Positions 15,952 to 24,181 are shown, numbered from the stretch's first letter. The stretch: 25,108 bases of DNA from Gammaproteobacteria bacterium (GCA_030617485.1 JAUWVK010000008.1:1-25108); one strand, 5' to 3'. The notes: generated by a model not told the origin, from the letters alone. A program made the numbers and translations.

Positions 15952-16015
15952 TTTTTTTGAACTGAAACTGAATTAGTTTGTAAATTTAGGTTGTACGTAA
16001 AGAGGAGTAGAAGTA

Positions 16016-16393
16016 ATGAAAATGATTAAATTGCTGATAATTACCAGTTTTTCCCTGTTTCTGATGACGGGTATTGCCGCTGCTGATGATCTGGATGACC
16101 TGGAAGTTACCATTCGAATGATGGAGTCTGATGATGATGCTAATGAAGTGGAGCATGAACTCAGCCTGCCTGATTCTGCTTCTGACTCCGCACGTGAACA
16201 TGCTGAAGATGATGGGCATGAAAATGAAGGTGAGCATCACTCTAATGATGATGCTAATGAAGATCATGAAGAAGACCGGGAAGATCATGACGATGACAAG
16301 GAAGATCATGATGATGACAAGGAAGATCATGACGAAGGTACAGAAGACCATGAAGATGGTGTGTCAGAAGAGAGTTCAACTTCAGGCACATAA
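16016..16393 (+). CDS. Secreted Asp/Glu/His-rich repeat protein
   Basis: 125 residues. Signal peptide at the N-terminus (KMIKLLIITSFSLFLMTG, cleavage near AAA-DD at 23). The mature part is nearly all Asp, Glu, His, Asn and Ser, with no Cys and almost no hydrophobic residues after 60, so it is likely disordered. It contains five 7-residue repeats of the type EDHDDDK, then a Ser-rich end (SEESSTSGT). Such a chain could bind Ca, Zn, Cu or Ni ions or act as a polyanion; no enzyme motif exists. A good ribosome site (agaggag, 16001-16007) precedes the ATG. It follows the anti-sigma gene by 64 bases with no terminator between and is closed by the terminator at 16444, so it is probably part of the ECF-controlled transcript. 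Confidence 0.8.
   Translation: MKMIKLLIITSFSLFLMTGIAAADDLDDLEVTIRMMESDDDANEVEHELSLPDSASDSAREHAEDDGHENEGEHHSNDDANEDHEEDREDHDDDKEDHDDDKEDHDEGTEDHEDGVSEESSTSGT
16259..16363 (+). repeat. 21-bp minisatellite, five copies
   Basis: The unit gaagatcatgaygatgacaa plus g (codes E-D-H-D-D-D-K) occurs at 16259-16279, 16280-16300, 16301-16321, 16322-16342 and 16343-16363. The second and third copies differ at one base; the outer copies are more diverged. Because the unit is a multiple of three, slippage would change protein length without a frameshift. Confidence 0.85.
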
Positions 16394-16443
16394 TACTTCA
16401 GGCATATAATGTAGTTGTACTAAATGTAGGTGGTGGAAGTAGG

Positions 16444-16480
16444 TCCCTCCCTTAGAGTATAAGGGAGGGATTTTTATTTT
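16444..16480 (+). terminator. Strong rho-independent terminator
   Basis: tccctccctta (16444-16454) pairs perfectly with taagggaggga (16460-16470), an 11-bp stem with a 5-base loop, followed by tttttatttt (16471-16480). It closes the anti-sigma/acidic-repeat unit and separates it from the TPR-barrel gene. Confidence 0.95.
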
Positions 16481-16564
16481 ATCTCAAGTTGTATTTTTTC
16501 GGTTTGCCCCCATTAAACGACTGTCGAAAAGATGTTTGCCCTCCAGGTGCTTAGAGGAATATTT

Positions 16565-17914
16565 ATGTCGTACAAAAAATTTAAAGTCGGTTTTACCAGT
16601 TTATTTCTGAGCATTATGCTCATGTTTTCCCCATTTATTTTTGCACAATCCGGCCAAGATTACTTCAATCAAGGGGTTAAGGCGGCCGAGTCGGGTGATT
16701 ATCGTGCAGCTCTTGAGCAATTCCAGAAAGCTAAAAAAGCCGGGCTGGATAATTCGGCGCTTCAATATAATCTTGGCGTGGCTTATTACAAAATTGGGTC
16801 ATATAAAAAAGCTAAAAAAGTTTTCACTCTTTTGTCTGAGGTTGACAGGTATAAGCAACTTGCTTATTACAATCTGGGTCTGGTTGCCAATAAGGAAAAG
16901 GATAAGGCGGCAGCCATTGCGTGGTTCCAGCGTTCGTTCCGTATAGGGAAGAGCGATAAGGTGAAAATTTTGGCGCGGGAGGCTTTGAAAAGACTGGGCG
17001 CAGCACCTAAAAAAATGTCAGCGGCAAACAAAAACTGGACGGGTTTGTTATCAGCGTCGTTGATATCTGACAGCAACGTGACATTGGAAAATGATGATCT
17101 GGTGACCAGCAACAGTGATTCATCTATGGTCTTATCTGCTTATGGGGCAAAATGGTTGAAAGGCGGTAAAATTAATGGTGTTCGCCTTTTCCTGAAAGGT
17201 TACTTGCAGAATTACAATACGCAAACAACTTGTAATTACACTCAGTTCGGTCTGGGTGCGGCGTATTATGACCGTTTGGGATCCTGGAAAATGCGTTACG
17301 GTGGTTTCTGGGATGAGACTTACCTGGGAGGCTCGCAATATCAACGAATTTTGAGCGCAGAGGTGCGTAGCCGTAAATCGCTGTCAAAAAATAACCAATT
17401 GCGCTTGCGCTATAGAGTCAGTCAAATTACTGCTACCGAAGCTGTCACTGCTACTGACCCCGGCAATGAATACCTGGAAGGATGGCGTCAGCAACTTCGA
17501 TTGGGAAATCAGATTCGTTCGGGTGAGGATCGATATCGAGTTTATTACCAGCTAGAGCTGAATAATCGCGAGGATTTTGAGAGCCCTGCCGGGGTAACTT
17601 ACCTGTTTAAGAGTTACTCGCCAACTCGCCATACAGTACGTGTTACCGGTTGGTGGGCTTTAAGTGATTCATGGGCGCTACGCCTGGATGGTCGTTACCG
17701 AACCAGCTTATACAGTGAAAATAACATCCTTGTTGGCAATGTCAGTGAAAGCCGTGACGACACCCAAACCCGGATCTCTGCACGCCTGAGTAAAAAGCTG
17801 GATAAAAACTTAAGGTTGGAAATGGCCTATACGGTCACGAACAATGATTCCAGTGTAGCCGCGGAAAGTTATGATCGTAGCGTGGCGAGCGTAGGCTTGA
17901 GTTCAAAGTTCTAA
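16565..17914 (+). CDS. TPR plus outer-membrane beta-barrel protein, Slam-like architecture
   Basis: 449 residues from ATG 16565 (ribosome site agagga, 16552-16557); an upstream ATG at 16532 gives a longer start that would bury the signal peptide. A signal peptide ends at FIFA-QSG (27). Three TPR units follow: 32-60 (YFNQGVKAAESGDYRAALEQF), 65-94 (LQYNLGVAYYKIGSYKKAKKVF) and 98-131 (LAYYNLGLVANKEKDKAAAIAWF). From about 157 the sequence becomes alternating polar/aromatic strands (LLSASLISDSNVTLENDD, YRVYYQLELNN, RHTVRVTGWWALS, WALRLDGRYRT) and ends in Phe (SVGLSSKF), the C-terminal signature of Omp85-inserted barrels. A periplasmic TPR cap plus a ~290-residue barrel fits DUF560/Slam proteins, which move surface lipoproteins and some haem- or metal-binding proteins across the outer membrane; polysaccharide exporters with TPRs are the alternative. 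Confidence 0.75.
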   Translation: MSYKKFKVGFTSLFLSIMLMFSPFIFAQSGQDYFNQGVKAAESGDYRAALEQFQKAKKAGLDNSALQYNLGVAYYKIGSYKKAKKVFTLLSEVDRYKQLAYYNLGLVANKEKDKAAAIAWFQRSFRIGKSDKVKILAREALKRLGAAPKKMSAANKNWTGLLSASLISDSNVTLENDDLVTSNSDSSMVLSAYGAKWLKGGKINGVRLFLKGYLQNYNTQTTCNYTQFGLGAAYYDRLGSWKMRYGGFWDETYLGGSQYQRILSAEVRSRKSLSKNNQLRLRYRVSQITATEAVTATDPGNEYLEGWRQQLRLGNQIRSGEDRYRVYYQLELNNREDFESPAGVTYLFKSYSPTRHTVRVTGWWALSDSWALRLDGRYRTSLYSENNILVGNVSESRDDTQTRISARLSKKLDKNLRLEMAYTVTNNDSSVAAESYDRSVASVGLSSKF

Positions 17915-17966
17915 GCTAAGATTTTAAATAATAAAGTTCTAACAAAAAGTACGATCTTGCTTGCGT

Positions 17967-18016
17967 CCCTTATCCCATCATGTTTCGATTGGTTATTTGC
18001 AACATGATGGAGAGGG
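17967..18016 (+). promoter_or_regulatory. Leader hairpin that may mask the amgK ribosome site
   Basis: ccatcatgtt (17975-17984) pairs perfectly with aacatgatgg (18001-18010), loop 16 bases. The two G at the end of the 3' arm start the purine-rich site ggagaggg (18009-18016) in front of ATG 18020, and ccct at 17967-17970 can pair with aggg at 18013-18016 after a small internal loop. In the folded state most of the ribosome site would be paired. No T-tract follows, so it is not a terminator. Confidence 0.5.
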
Positions 18017-18019
18017 CGC

Positions 18020-19027
18020 ATGCCCCAACGACTTGAATTACTGACACAGTGGTTAAAAAAAATTACGGGTGAGGAGGCGATCAAAATCGCTCCCGCATCT
18101 GCTGATGCCAGTTTTCGGCGCTACTTTCGCATAGATAGCCCTGAATCCATGATGAATGATTACGGCGACAGCCTGATTGTTATGGATGCCCCGCCTGATA
18201 AAGAAGATTCCGAGCCGTTTATCACTATATCCAGATTGTTGGCAGATGTTGGCGTGAATGTGCCCAGGGTAATTGAGACAGATCTTAGTCAGGGTTTTTT
18301 ATTGCTTACTGATCTTGGGAACCAACCGTATCTGGATGCTTTAAACGATCAAACAGTCAAAATGCTTTATGCCGATGCGTTGGATGCTTTGTTAACAATG
18401 CAGCGTGATGTGTCTGTGGAAGGTAATACTCTACCTGAGTATGATCTCGTTTTGCTGAAGCGGGAAATGGAATTATTTCGTGAATGGTATTTACGACGCA
18501 ATCTTAATTTATTATTAACGGTCCAGCAGCAAGAGCAGCTGGACTCTATCTTTCAATTGCTAGCTGAGTCAGCGTTAGCGCAACCCCAGGTGTTTGTGCA
18601 TCGAGATTATCACTCACGCAATCTTATGGTCACCCCAGAGAACAATCCAGGCATTCTGGACTTTCAGGATGCTGTGGTTGGTTCGGTCACTTACGATCTG
18701 GTATCCCTGTTGCGGGATTGTTATATCGAGTGGCCGCGAGAACAGGTAGAACAGTGGGCGTTGGCTTATTTGCACCGCGCGGCAGACGCGGGCATTTTTA
18801 AATTAACTGCCGATCACACTGATGATGTTCTTTTACGCTGGTTTGACTGGATGGGTGTGCAGCGACATTTAAAGGCCAGCGGTATTTTTTCACGGTTATG
18901 TTTACGCGATGGTAAAGACGGTTATCTTGATGATATTCCTCGTACTCTGAGCTACGTGTCTGATGTTTGCGCTCGTTATGAAGAATTGGCACCTTTGCAT
19001 GTCCTGTTGGAAACGCTGAATGATTAA
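18020..19027 (+). CDS. amgK: N-acetylmuramate/N-acetylglucosamine kinase
   Basis: 335 residues, aminoglycoside-phosphotransferase fold. AmgK phosphorylates C1 of MurNAc (and GlcNAc) in the cytoplasm during peptidoglycan salvage. Landmarks are the N-terminal ASADASFRRYFRI (26-38), the MDAPPDKEDSEPF loop (55-67), the catalytic HRDYHSRN (194-201, with Asp196 and Asn201) and the metal-binding ILDFQDAVVGSVTYDL (212-227, Asp214). The next gene, 39 bases on, is murU, the constant partner in Pseudomonas; this linkage supports the call over a generic phosphotransferase. In many pseudomonads lptD lies divergently upstream; here a TPR-barrel gene occupies that side. Confidence 0.93.
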   Translation: MPQRLELLTQWLKKITGEEAIKIAPASADASFRRYFRIDSPESMMNDYGDSLIVMDAPPDKEDSEPFITISRLLADVGVNVPRVIETDLSQGFLLLTDLGNQPYLDALNDQTVKMLYADALDALLTMQRDVSVEGNTLPEYDLVLLKREMELFREWYLRRNLNLLLTVQQQEQLDSIFQLLAESALAQPQVFVHRDYHSRNLMVTPENNPGILDFQDAVVGSVTYDLVSLLRDCYIEWPREQVEQWALAYLHRAADAGIFKLTADHTDDVLLRWFDWMGVQRHLKASGIFSRLCLRDGKDGYLDDIPRTLSYVSDVCARYEELAPLHVLLETLND

Positions 19028-19768
<741 letters not shown>

Positions 19769-19820
19769 GTCCATAGTTTACAATCGGTTGTACCTTTCTG
19801 CTTTAATCATGTAGTCTTTT

Positions 19821-19860
19821 TCCTACACAAGTGTAGGAGTAACCCTCAGTTGGGTTTTTT
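19821..19860 (+). terminator. Dyad followed by weak terminator after murU
   Basis: A palindrome, tcctacac (19821-19828) and gtgtagga (19831-19838), is followed by a second short hairpin, aaccc (19841-19845) and gggtt (19852-19856), running into T's to 19860. The second is a plausible short rho-independent terminator; the first could reinforce it or act as a binding site for regulation of the next gene. Confidence 0.6.
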
Positions 19861-19892
19861 CGTTTTACTGGATGGTGTCCTAAAGGATTTAC

Positions 19893-20549
19893 ATGATCAG
19901 AGTAATGGTTGTCGATGATCACGAACTGGTACGTACGGGTATTACCCGAATACTCAATGATGCGCCGGGTATTATTGTGGTTGCCGAAGCTGCCAGTGGT
20001 GAAGAAGCCCTGGTCATAGCCCGTGAGTCTAAGCCTGATGTATTGCTGATGGATGTCAGCATGCCAGGTATTGGTGGATTGGAAGCAACCCGTGAGCTGG
20101 TTAAATCAGGTGCTGGACTTAATATCATTGTGTTATCAGTACATGCCGAAGAGCCTTTTCCTAGCCGTATGATGGAAGCGGGTGCCAAAGGTTATCTTAC
20201 GAAAGGTTGTGCAGTGGAAGAGATATTGCTCGCGATCAAGACTGTCCATTCTGGTGAACGATACATTGATGCAGATGTGGCTCAAAAACTGGCCCTGAAC
20301 ATGGTTCCGGGTGGTCGAGCATCTCCCTTTGATGGTCTCTCTCCACGAGAAATGCAGGTTATGTTGATGCTGACACAGGGCCAACGGACACAGGATATAT
20401 CCGATAATTTGAGCCTGAGTCCAAAAACCATCAGTACCTATCGCCACCGATTATATGAAAAATTAGGCGTCGGTAGCGATGCCGATTTAACCCTAATGGC
20501 TATAAACTATGGCATTATTAAGTCGGCTGGCGAGATGGTTGACGAATAA
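19893..20549 (+). CDS. gacA: LuxR-family response regulator, GacA/UvrY type
   Basis: 218 residues. Receiver domain with acidic pocket D8/D9, phospho-acceptor D54 (LLMDVSMPG), Ser in IIVLSVHAEE and the conserved Lys in KGYLTKG. C-terminal LuxR helix-turn-helix from about 147 (LSPREMQVMLMLTQGQRTQDISDNLSLSPKTIS is split here by description: the recognition helix is SPKTISTYRHRLYEKL). Length and the segments GIGGLEATREL and TQDISDNLSLS match GacA/UvrY, partner of the GacS/BarA sensor, which controls small RNAs of the Csr/Rsm system. In E. coli and Pseudomonas, uvrC follows; it does not here, so the genomic context is atypical and another paralogue cannot be excluded. Confidence 0.85.
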   Translation: MIRVMVVDDHELVRTGITRILNDAPGIIVVAEAASGEEALVIARESKPDVLLMDVSMPGIGGLEATRELVKSGAGLNIIVLSVHAEEPFPSRMMEAGAKGYLTKGCAVEEILLAIKTVHSGERYIDADVAQKLALNMVPGGRASPFDGLSPREMQVMLMLTQGQRTQDISDNLSLSPKTISTYRHRLYEKLGVGSDADLTLMAINYGIIKSAGEMVDE

Positions 20550-20634
20550 CCGCTATTATTTTGAAACCCCGTGCTCATAGGAATGTCATAACGAGTGGTA
20601 TCCAGCACATTTAGGGTTGAGTAGGGCTAAATCT

Positions 20635-21144
20635 ATGAAATATATTTCTAAGTTTTATCGCTTACATTCTTATCAATTGTTCATTGGGATTATGTTTGCC
20701 TCCTTTATGGCATTTGGTTCCAGTGTTCAGGCAGAACCTGCTGATTTCACTCTGCCGGATATGGAAAATAAGCAGCATAAATTATCGGATTATCGAGGCA
20801 AATGGGTGGTCGTTAATTATTGGGCGACCTGGTGTCCACCGTGTTTGACGGAGATACCCGAGCTGGTTGATTTTCATGAAGATCATAAAGATAAGGATGC
20901 TGTTGTTATTGGCGTTAACTTTGAAGATATCGGTATTGAAGGCCTTAAGCGGTTTAGTGAAGAATACTTTATGAATTACCCAGTGTTGCGCACCAAGCCT
21001 GGTGCATCTTCAGCGCTAGGAGTTATCCCGGGTTTGCCTACAACGTATCTTGTGTCGCCAGAAGGTGAGATTGTTGCCCGTCAGGTGGGGCCGGTAACGG
21101 CAAAATTGATTGCTGAATTCATTAGCCAGCAAACATCAGAATAA
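20635..21144 (+). CDS. TlpA/ResA-like periplasmic thioredoxin
   Basis: 169 residues from ATG 20635; a TTG at 20617 in frame is less likely. Signal peptide (hydrophobic 14-33, SVQA-EPA). Mature part begins ADFTLPDMENKQHKLSDYRG and carries the redox site WCPPC at 66-70 (NYWATWCPPCLTEIPEL) and the cis-Pro loop GLPTTYLVSPEG, the AhpC-TSA/Redoxin form of the thioredoxin fold. Such proteins pass electrons to oxidised Cys in the periplasm, for example in cytochrome c or copper-centre assembly. First gene of a five-gene plus-strand run with another thioredoxin-fold protein, TolC, an adaptor and acylphosphatase. Confidence 0.9.
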   Translation: MKYISKFYRLHSYQLFIGIMFASFMAFGSSVQAEPADFTLPDMENKQHKLSDYRGKWVVVNYWATWCPPCLTEIPELVDFHEDHKDKDAVVIGVNFEDIGIEGLKRFSEEYFMNYPVLRTKPGASSALGVIPGLPTTYLVSPEGEIVARQVGPVTAKLIAEFISQQTSE

Positions 21145-21160
21145 GGTTTTATTCGGAACA

Positions 21161-21176
21161 GGAAAATTCATTTTCC
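21161..21176 (+). promoter_or_regulatory. Small hairpin between the two thioredoxin-fold genes
   Basis: ggaaaa (21161-21166) pairs with ttttcc (21171-21176) across loop ttca, extended by aac/gtt outside a bulged A. It lies in the 49-base spacer before the ATG at 21194 and has no following T-tract; it may influence mRNA processing within the operon. Confidence 0.3.
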
Positions 21177-21193
21177 GTTGCAAATGCATACTT

Positions 21194-21745
21194 ATGCGTA
21201 AATCTCATTTCTCATTCCTTGTTTTTTTTGCCCTTATCTTATTTAGCCAGGCGTCAATAGCCTCGGTTGGCCGCGATCCCTCGACCCATTTTTTTAACGA
21301 AACCTGGGGTAATTTTCAGGAAGAGTTGGTTAAGGCTCGCGAAGAGGGAAAGAAAGGAATTTTACTATTTTTTGAGATCGATATTTGCCCATTTTGTCAT
21401 CGTATGAAACGAACCGTGCTGAATCAGCCTGAAGTGCAAGATTATTTCCGCGAAAATTTCCTTATTTTCAGTGTTGATGTTGAAGGTGATGTAGAGATGG
21501 TCGATTTTGATGGTAGAGTCATTAATCAAAATGTTTTTTCAGAAAAAGTTAATCGGGTGCGTGCAACACCGGTATTTATGTTTTATGACCTGGAAGGAAA
21601 ACCTGTGGTGCGTTATACGGGACCAACTTCTGGCGTGCAGGAATTTATGTGGCTCGGGGAATATGTCGTCGGTGAGTTTTATAAGAAATTACGTTTCACA
21701 AAATATAAACGGCAAAAGAAAAAGGCCGCCAGGCAAGCTAGATGA
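21194..21745 (+). CDS. Exported thioredoxin-fold protein (SoxW/DUF953-like), CPFC active site
   Basis: 183 residues from ATG 21194, chosen because a clean signal peptide (MRKSHFSFLVFFALILFSQA, cleavage SIA-S near 23) starts there; a longer frame from 21110 overlaps the previous gene and would bury it. Thioredoxin fold with the redox motif CPFC at 65-68 (FFEIDICPFCHRMKRTVL) and a cis-Pro segment VRATPVFMFYDLEG. The pattern fits SoxW-like and other thioredoxin_2 periplasmic proteins. The C-terminus is strongly basic (KYKRQKKKAARQAR), unusual for a soluble periplasmic protein; it may contact membrane lipids or a partner. Its stop overlaps the start of the tolC-like gene by 4 bases (ATGA), so translation is coupled. 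Confidence 0.82.
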   Translation: MRKSHFSFLVFFALILFSQASIASVGRDPSTHFFNETWGNFQEELVKAREEGKKGILLFFEIDICPFCHRMKRTVLNQPEVQDYFRENFLIFSVDVEGDVEMVDFDGRVINQNVFSEKVNRVRATPVFMFYDLEGKPVVRYTGPTSGVQEFMWLGEYVVGEFYKKLRFTKYKRQKKKAARQAR

Positions 21746-23097
21746 GTTTGCCATGGGGAGGGAAATTTTGTTTATTTTTCCTTGCTTGCGGAGCTTTTCC
21801 TTCGCTTGCACTGTGTGAAGGTGATCCGCTATTAACAAAAACAGAACCATGGCCAGAAACGCTAACGCTTGAGTATGCATTGAATCAGGCCTCTGTTGAT
21901 CACCCGGAGTTACAGGTGGTTGTGGCTTCCATAGAAAAGGCCAAAGCCGAAAAATCACTAATTGACACTAACACCAGTGTAGAAAGTAATATTTCTGCTC
22001 GTCTGCGTTGGATAGATCCCCCCGATATTGCTTTTGATCAATCGCAGGATGATCATCGTTTAAGTCTGTTTGTCAAAAAACGGTTGTATGATTTTGGTTA
22101 TACAAAGGCTCTCAAGGAAGCGGCAGAAGCAGGTATCGTGGGCCGTGAAAATTATTATCAATATGCTCTGAACCAACACCGCCTAACCATCATGGCAGCC
22201 TATTTTGATGTGTTGTTGGCTGATTTTCACAATGGCCGTAATGAAGAAGATGTGAAAATAACTTTTGTGTATGCAGATCGGGCAGAAAACCGAAATGAAT
22301 TAGGTATGGTGTCAGATATCGACTTGCTGGAAGCACGGAGTAGCTATCAGGTATCACGTACACGATTACATCGAAGTCGCGCATTGCAACGAACAACCCG
22401 TGCTAATTTAGCTAATGCGCTTAACAGGCCTGAAGACTTACCCTCTGACCTACATGTGCCAGATTTACTTGGAAATAATCGCGAGGTCCCTGAAAGTGTT
22501 GACGTCTGGCTGTCTGTGTCTGAGAAGCAAAACCCTTTATTGCGCGCACTGCAAGCGAAAGTGATCAGCAAGCAAAAACAATTGGTATCCGCACGTGATA
22601 TTGCTAATCCTGTTTTAACAAGTGAAGTAGAGGTGTCTGCTTACACTCGGGAGTCCGGTGGGTATGATAACTGGCGAGCCGGAGTAAGTCTCAACATGCC
22701 CTTACCAACTAGCGGGAAAACAAAGGCGGCTGTTGCAGATGGGCGAGCCAGGCTTCTTAAGGTGAGAGCCGAACTGGAACAGGAGCGCCGACAGGTTCGG
22801 CAGGATGTTCTGGAATCATGGAGTGATTTAAGAACTCTCAAGATTGAAGGTGACAGGGTTGAAGCCGCTATGGATTTTCGTGATTTATATTTAGATCGTA
22901 GTCGTGCCTTATATCAACTGGAAGTGAAGACAGACTTCGGAGATGCCATGATTCGCTCGCACGAAGCGCACCTGGATCAAATGAGAAATAAATTTAAGCT
23001 TGCATTAACATGGGCGCGTATCGAAGCGCTTTTGGGTCAAACGGTGTCTAGCGGTGAAAATCTAAATTCACCTTTTGGGCAGGAGATTACACCATGA
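21742..23097 (+). CDS. TolC-family outer-membrane channel protein
   Basis: 451 residues. Signal peptide near 1-24. LTLEYALNQASVDHPELQVVVASIEKAK-type opening and two similar long-helix halves (about 40-240 and 255-440) are the outer-membrane efflux protein repeat pattern. Barrel-forming short strands are suggested at LRLRWIDPP-like positions around 80-90 and SEVEVSAYTRES near 290-305. It is shorter and less canonical than E. coli TolC (471 mature residues plus signal) but complete. TolC proteins form a trimeric duct joined to an adaptor and an inner-membrane pump; the adaptor gene follows with a 4-base ATGA overlap, but no pump gene is in the window. Confidence 0.88.
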   Translation: MSLPWGGKFCLFFLACGAFPSLALCEGDPLLTKTEPWPETLTLEYALNQASVDHPELQVVVASIEKAKAEKSLIDTNTSVESNISARLRWIDPPDIAFDQSQDDHRLSLFVKKRLYDFGYTKALKEAAEAGIVGRENYYQYALNQHRLTIMAAYFDVLLADFHNGRNEEDVKITFVYADRAENRNELGMVSDIDLLEARSSYQVSRTRLHRSRALQRTTRANLANALNRPEDLPSDLHVPDLLGNNREVPESVDVWLSVSEKQNPLLRALQAKVISKQKQLVSARDIANPVLTSEVEVSAYTRESGGYDNWRAGVSLNMPLPTSGKTKAAVADGRARLLKVRAELEQERRQVRQDVLESWSDLRTLKIEGDRVEAAMDFRDLYLDRSRALYQLEVKTDFGDAMIRSHEAHLDQMRNKFKLALTWARIEALLGQTVSSGENLNSPFGQEITP

Positions 23098-23861
23098 ATA
23101 TAAAACCGTTGGTTCTGTTTCTTGTGATAACAGCCAGCATAGTATTTTCATCATTTTTATTGGCTGATCAGTCAGATGCAGTATTGCAATGGCAAAGAAC
23201 AGTCCCTTTGAGTACGCCTGTTTCGGGTGTGGTGGTGGAAGTTAATGCACAAGTGGGTGCGCGCGTAGACAAGGGGCGGGTTTTATTGAGGCTGGATGAT
23301 CGTGCCAGACGTGCTGAAGTCAATGCATCGCAAGCAAAATTGACAAGCGCTAAAAATAACCGAGATGAGTCCATGCGTGAACTGGAGAGAACCCAGGAGT
23401 TGTATGATCGTACTTTGATTTCTGAGCATGAGCTCCAGTTAGCTAATATACAACGCGATGAAGGCGAGGCTCAGTACCAGTCAGCTCTGGCAGCCCTGGC
23501 GAAAGCGGAAATGGATTTGCAGTACAGTACTGTTCGCGCTCCTTTTTCAGCCTGGGTGACACAGCGCAATGTCGAAATAGGGCAGACGATTATCAGCGAA
23601 CTACAGGCGGAGCCACTTGTTGTGTTGGTAGATGCAAAGACTATGGTTGCACGTGCTCAGGTTTCTGGTGATGATTTATCGAGCTTACGAATCGGGAATA
23701 AGGCTCAGGTTGTGATCGGAAAAAAAATTCATCAGGGAAACATTAGCCATATTTCGCTGAGTCCAAAACAGGGGACATCAGATCAGTATGTTGTTGATGT
23801 GTCGTTTGAGGTCGGTGATAAAACATACCGGGCTGGGCAATCAGCTGAAGTGAGATTTTAA
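23094..23861 (+). CDS. Short HlyD/RND-type periplasmic adaptor protein
   Basis: 255 residues. Signal peptide or anchor at about 5-25 (LVLFLVITASIVFSSFLLA). A split lipoyl-like domain is visible (LSTPVSGVVVEVNAQVGARVDKGRVLLRLDD and YSTVRAPFSAWVTQRNVEIGQTI, each described as two runs) around a coiled-coil hairpin (about 70-145, RAEVNASQAKLTSAKNNRDE, ELYDRTLISEHELQLANIQRDE). A beta-barrel domain follows (VARAQVSGDDLSSLRIGNKA). The membrane-proximal domain found in full RND adaptors (370+ residues) is missing or very short, giving a CusB/HlyD-like minimal adaptor. Overlaps the TolC gene by 4 bases. No RND, MFS or ABC partner is adjacent. Confidence 0.87.
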   Translation: MNIKPLVLFLVITASIVFSSFLLADQSDAVLQWQRTVPLSTPVSGVVVEVNAQVGARVDKGRVLLRLDDRARRAEVNASQAKLTSAKNNRDESMRELERTQELYDRTLISEHELQLANIQRDEGEAQYQSALAALAKAEMDLQYSTVRAPFSAWVTQRNVEIGQTIISELQAEPLVVLVDAKTMVARAQVSGDDLSSLRIGNKAQVVIGKKIHQGNISHISLSPKQGTSDQYVVDVSFEVGDKTYRAGQSAEVRF

Positions 23862-23863
23862 TA

Positions 23864-24130
23864 ATGATATGTATGCAGTGCTACGTTTCAGGTCGAGTAC
23901 AGGGAGTTTTCTTCAGGGCATCTGCGCGGCACAAAGCAGAACAGTTAGGCATCACTGGTTATGCCCGTAATTCGTCAGATGGACGTCTTGAAGTGCTGGC
24001 CTGTGGTACGAAGGGGCAGGTAGATGACTTCTGTGCGTGGTTGTCTCAGGGGCCCGCTAATGCTGAGGTCAGTAATGTTTCCTGTCAGCCAACTGATATA
24101 ATTCCGCCGCGTGATTTTTCTGTTGGATGA
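23864..24130 (+). CDS. acyP: Acylphosphatase
   Basis: 88 residues from ATG 23864 (a second in-frame ATG at 23873 is possible). The active-site signature is complete: CYVSGRVQGVFFRASARHKA with Arg18 binding the acyl-phosphate and Asn36 in GYARNSSDGRLEV. The enzyme hydrolyses carboxyl-phosphate bonds such as acetyl phosphate in the cytoplasm. Gap to the adaptor gene is only 2 bases, so it is likely the last gene of the same transcript; that link with efflux and thioredoxin genes has no known biochemical reason and may be chance. The C-terminus (PRDFSVG) is slightly short against the usual FxIxx ending. Confidence 0.93.
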   Translation: MICMQCYVSGRVQGVFFRASARHKAEQLGITGYARNSSDGRLEVLACGTKGQVDDFCAWLSQGPANAEVSNVSCQPTDIIPPRDFSVG

Positions 24131-24181
24131 TCATCAAATGTATTTTGTGCTAGCCACTTCAGAGTGAGTAAGTGCGGTCTG

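Noticed and set aside
15959..16001. Third ECF promoter before the acidic protein gene
   Set aside because: gaactg and cgtaaa are present but their spacing does not match the 16 bases of the other two sites.
16131..16409. Second plus-strand frame, rich in Met and Lys, over the acidic repeat gene
   Set aside because: It is the shifted reading of the 21-bp gat/gaa repeat; the real frame has a signal peptide and a good ribosome site.
21155..21182. ggaaca...cgttgc between the thioredoxin genes as an ECF promoter
   Set aside because: Spacer is 15 and the -10 does not match CGTCTA; the bases are better explained by the small hairpin.
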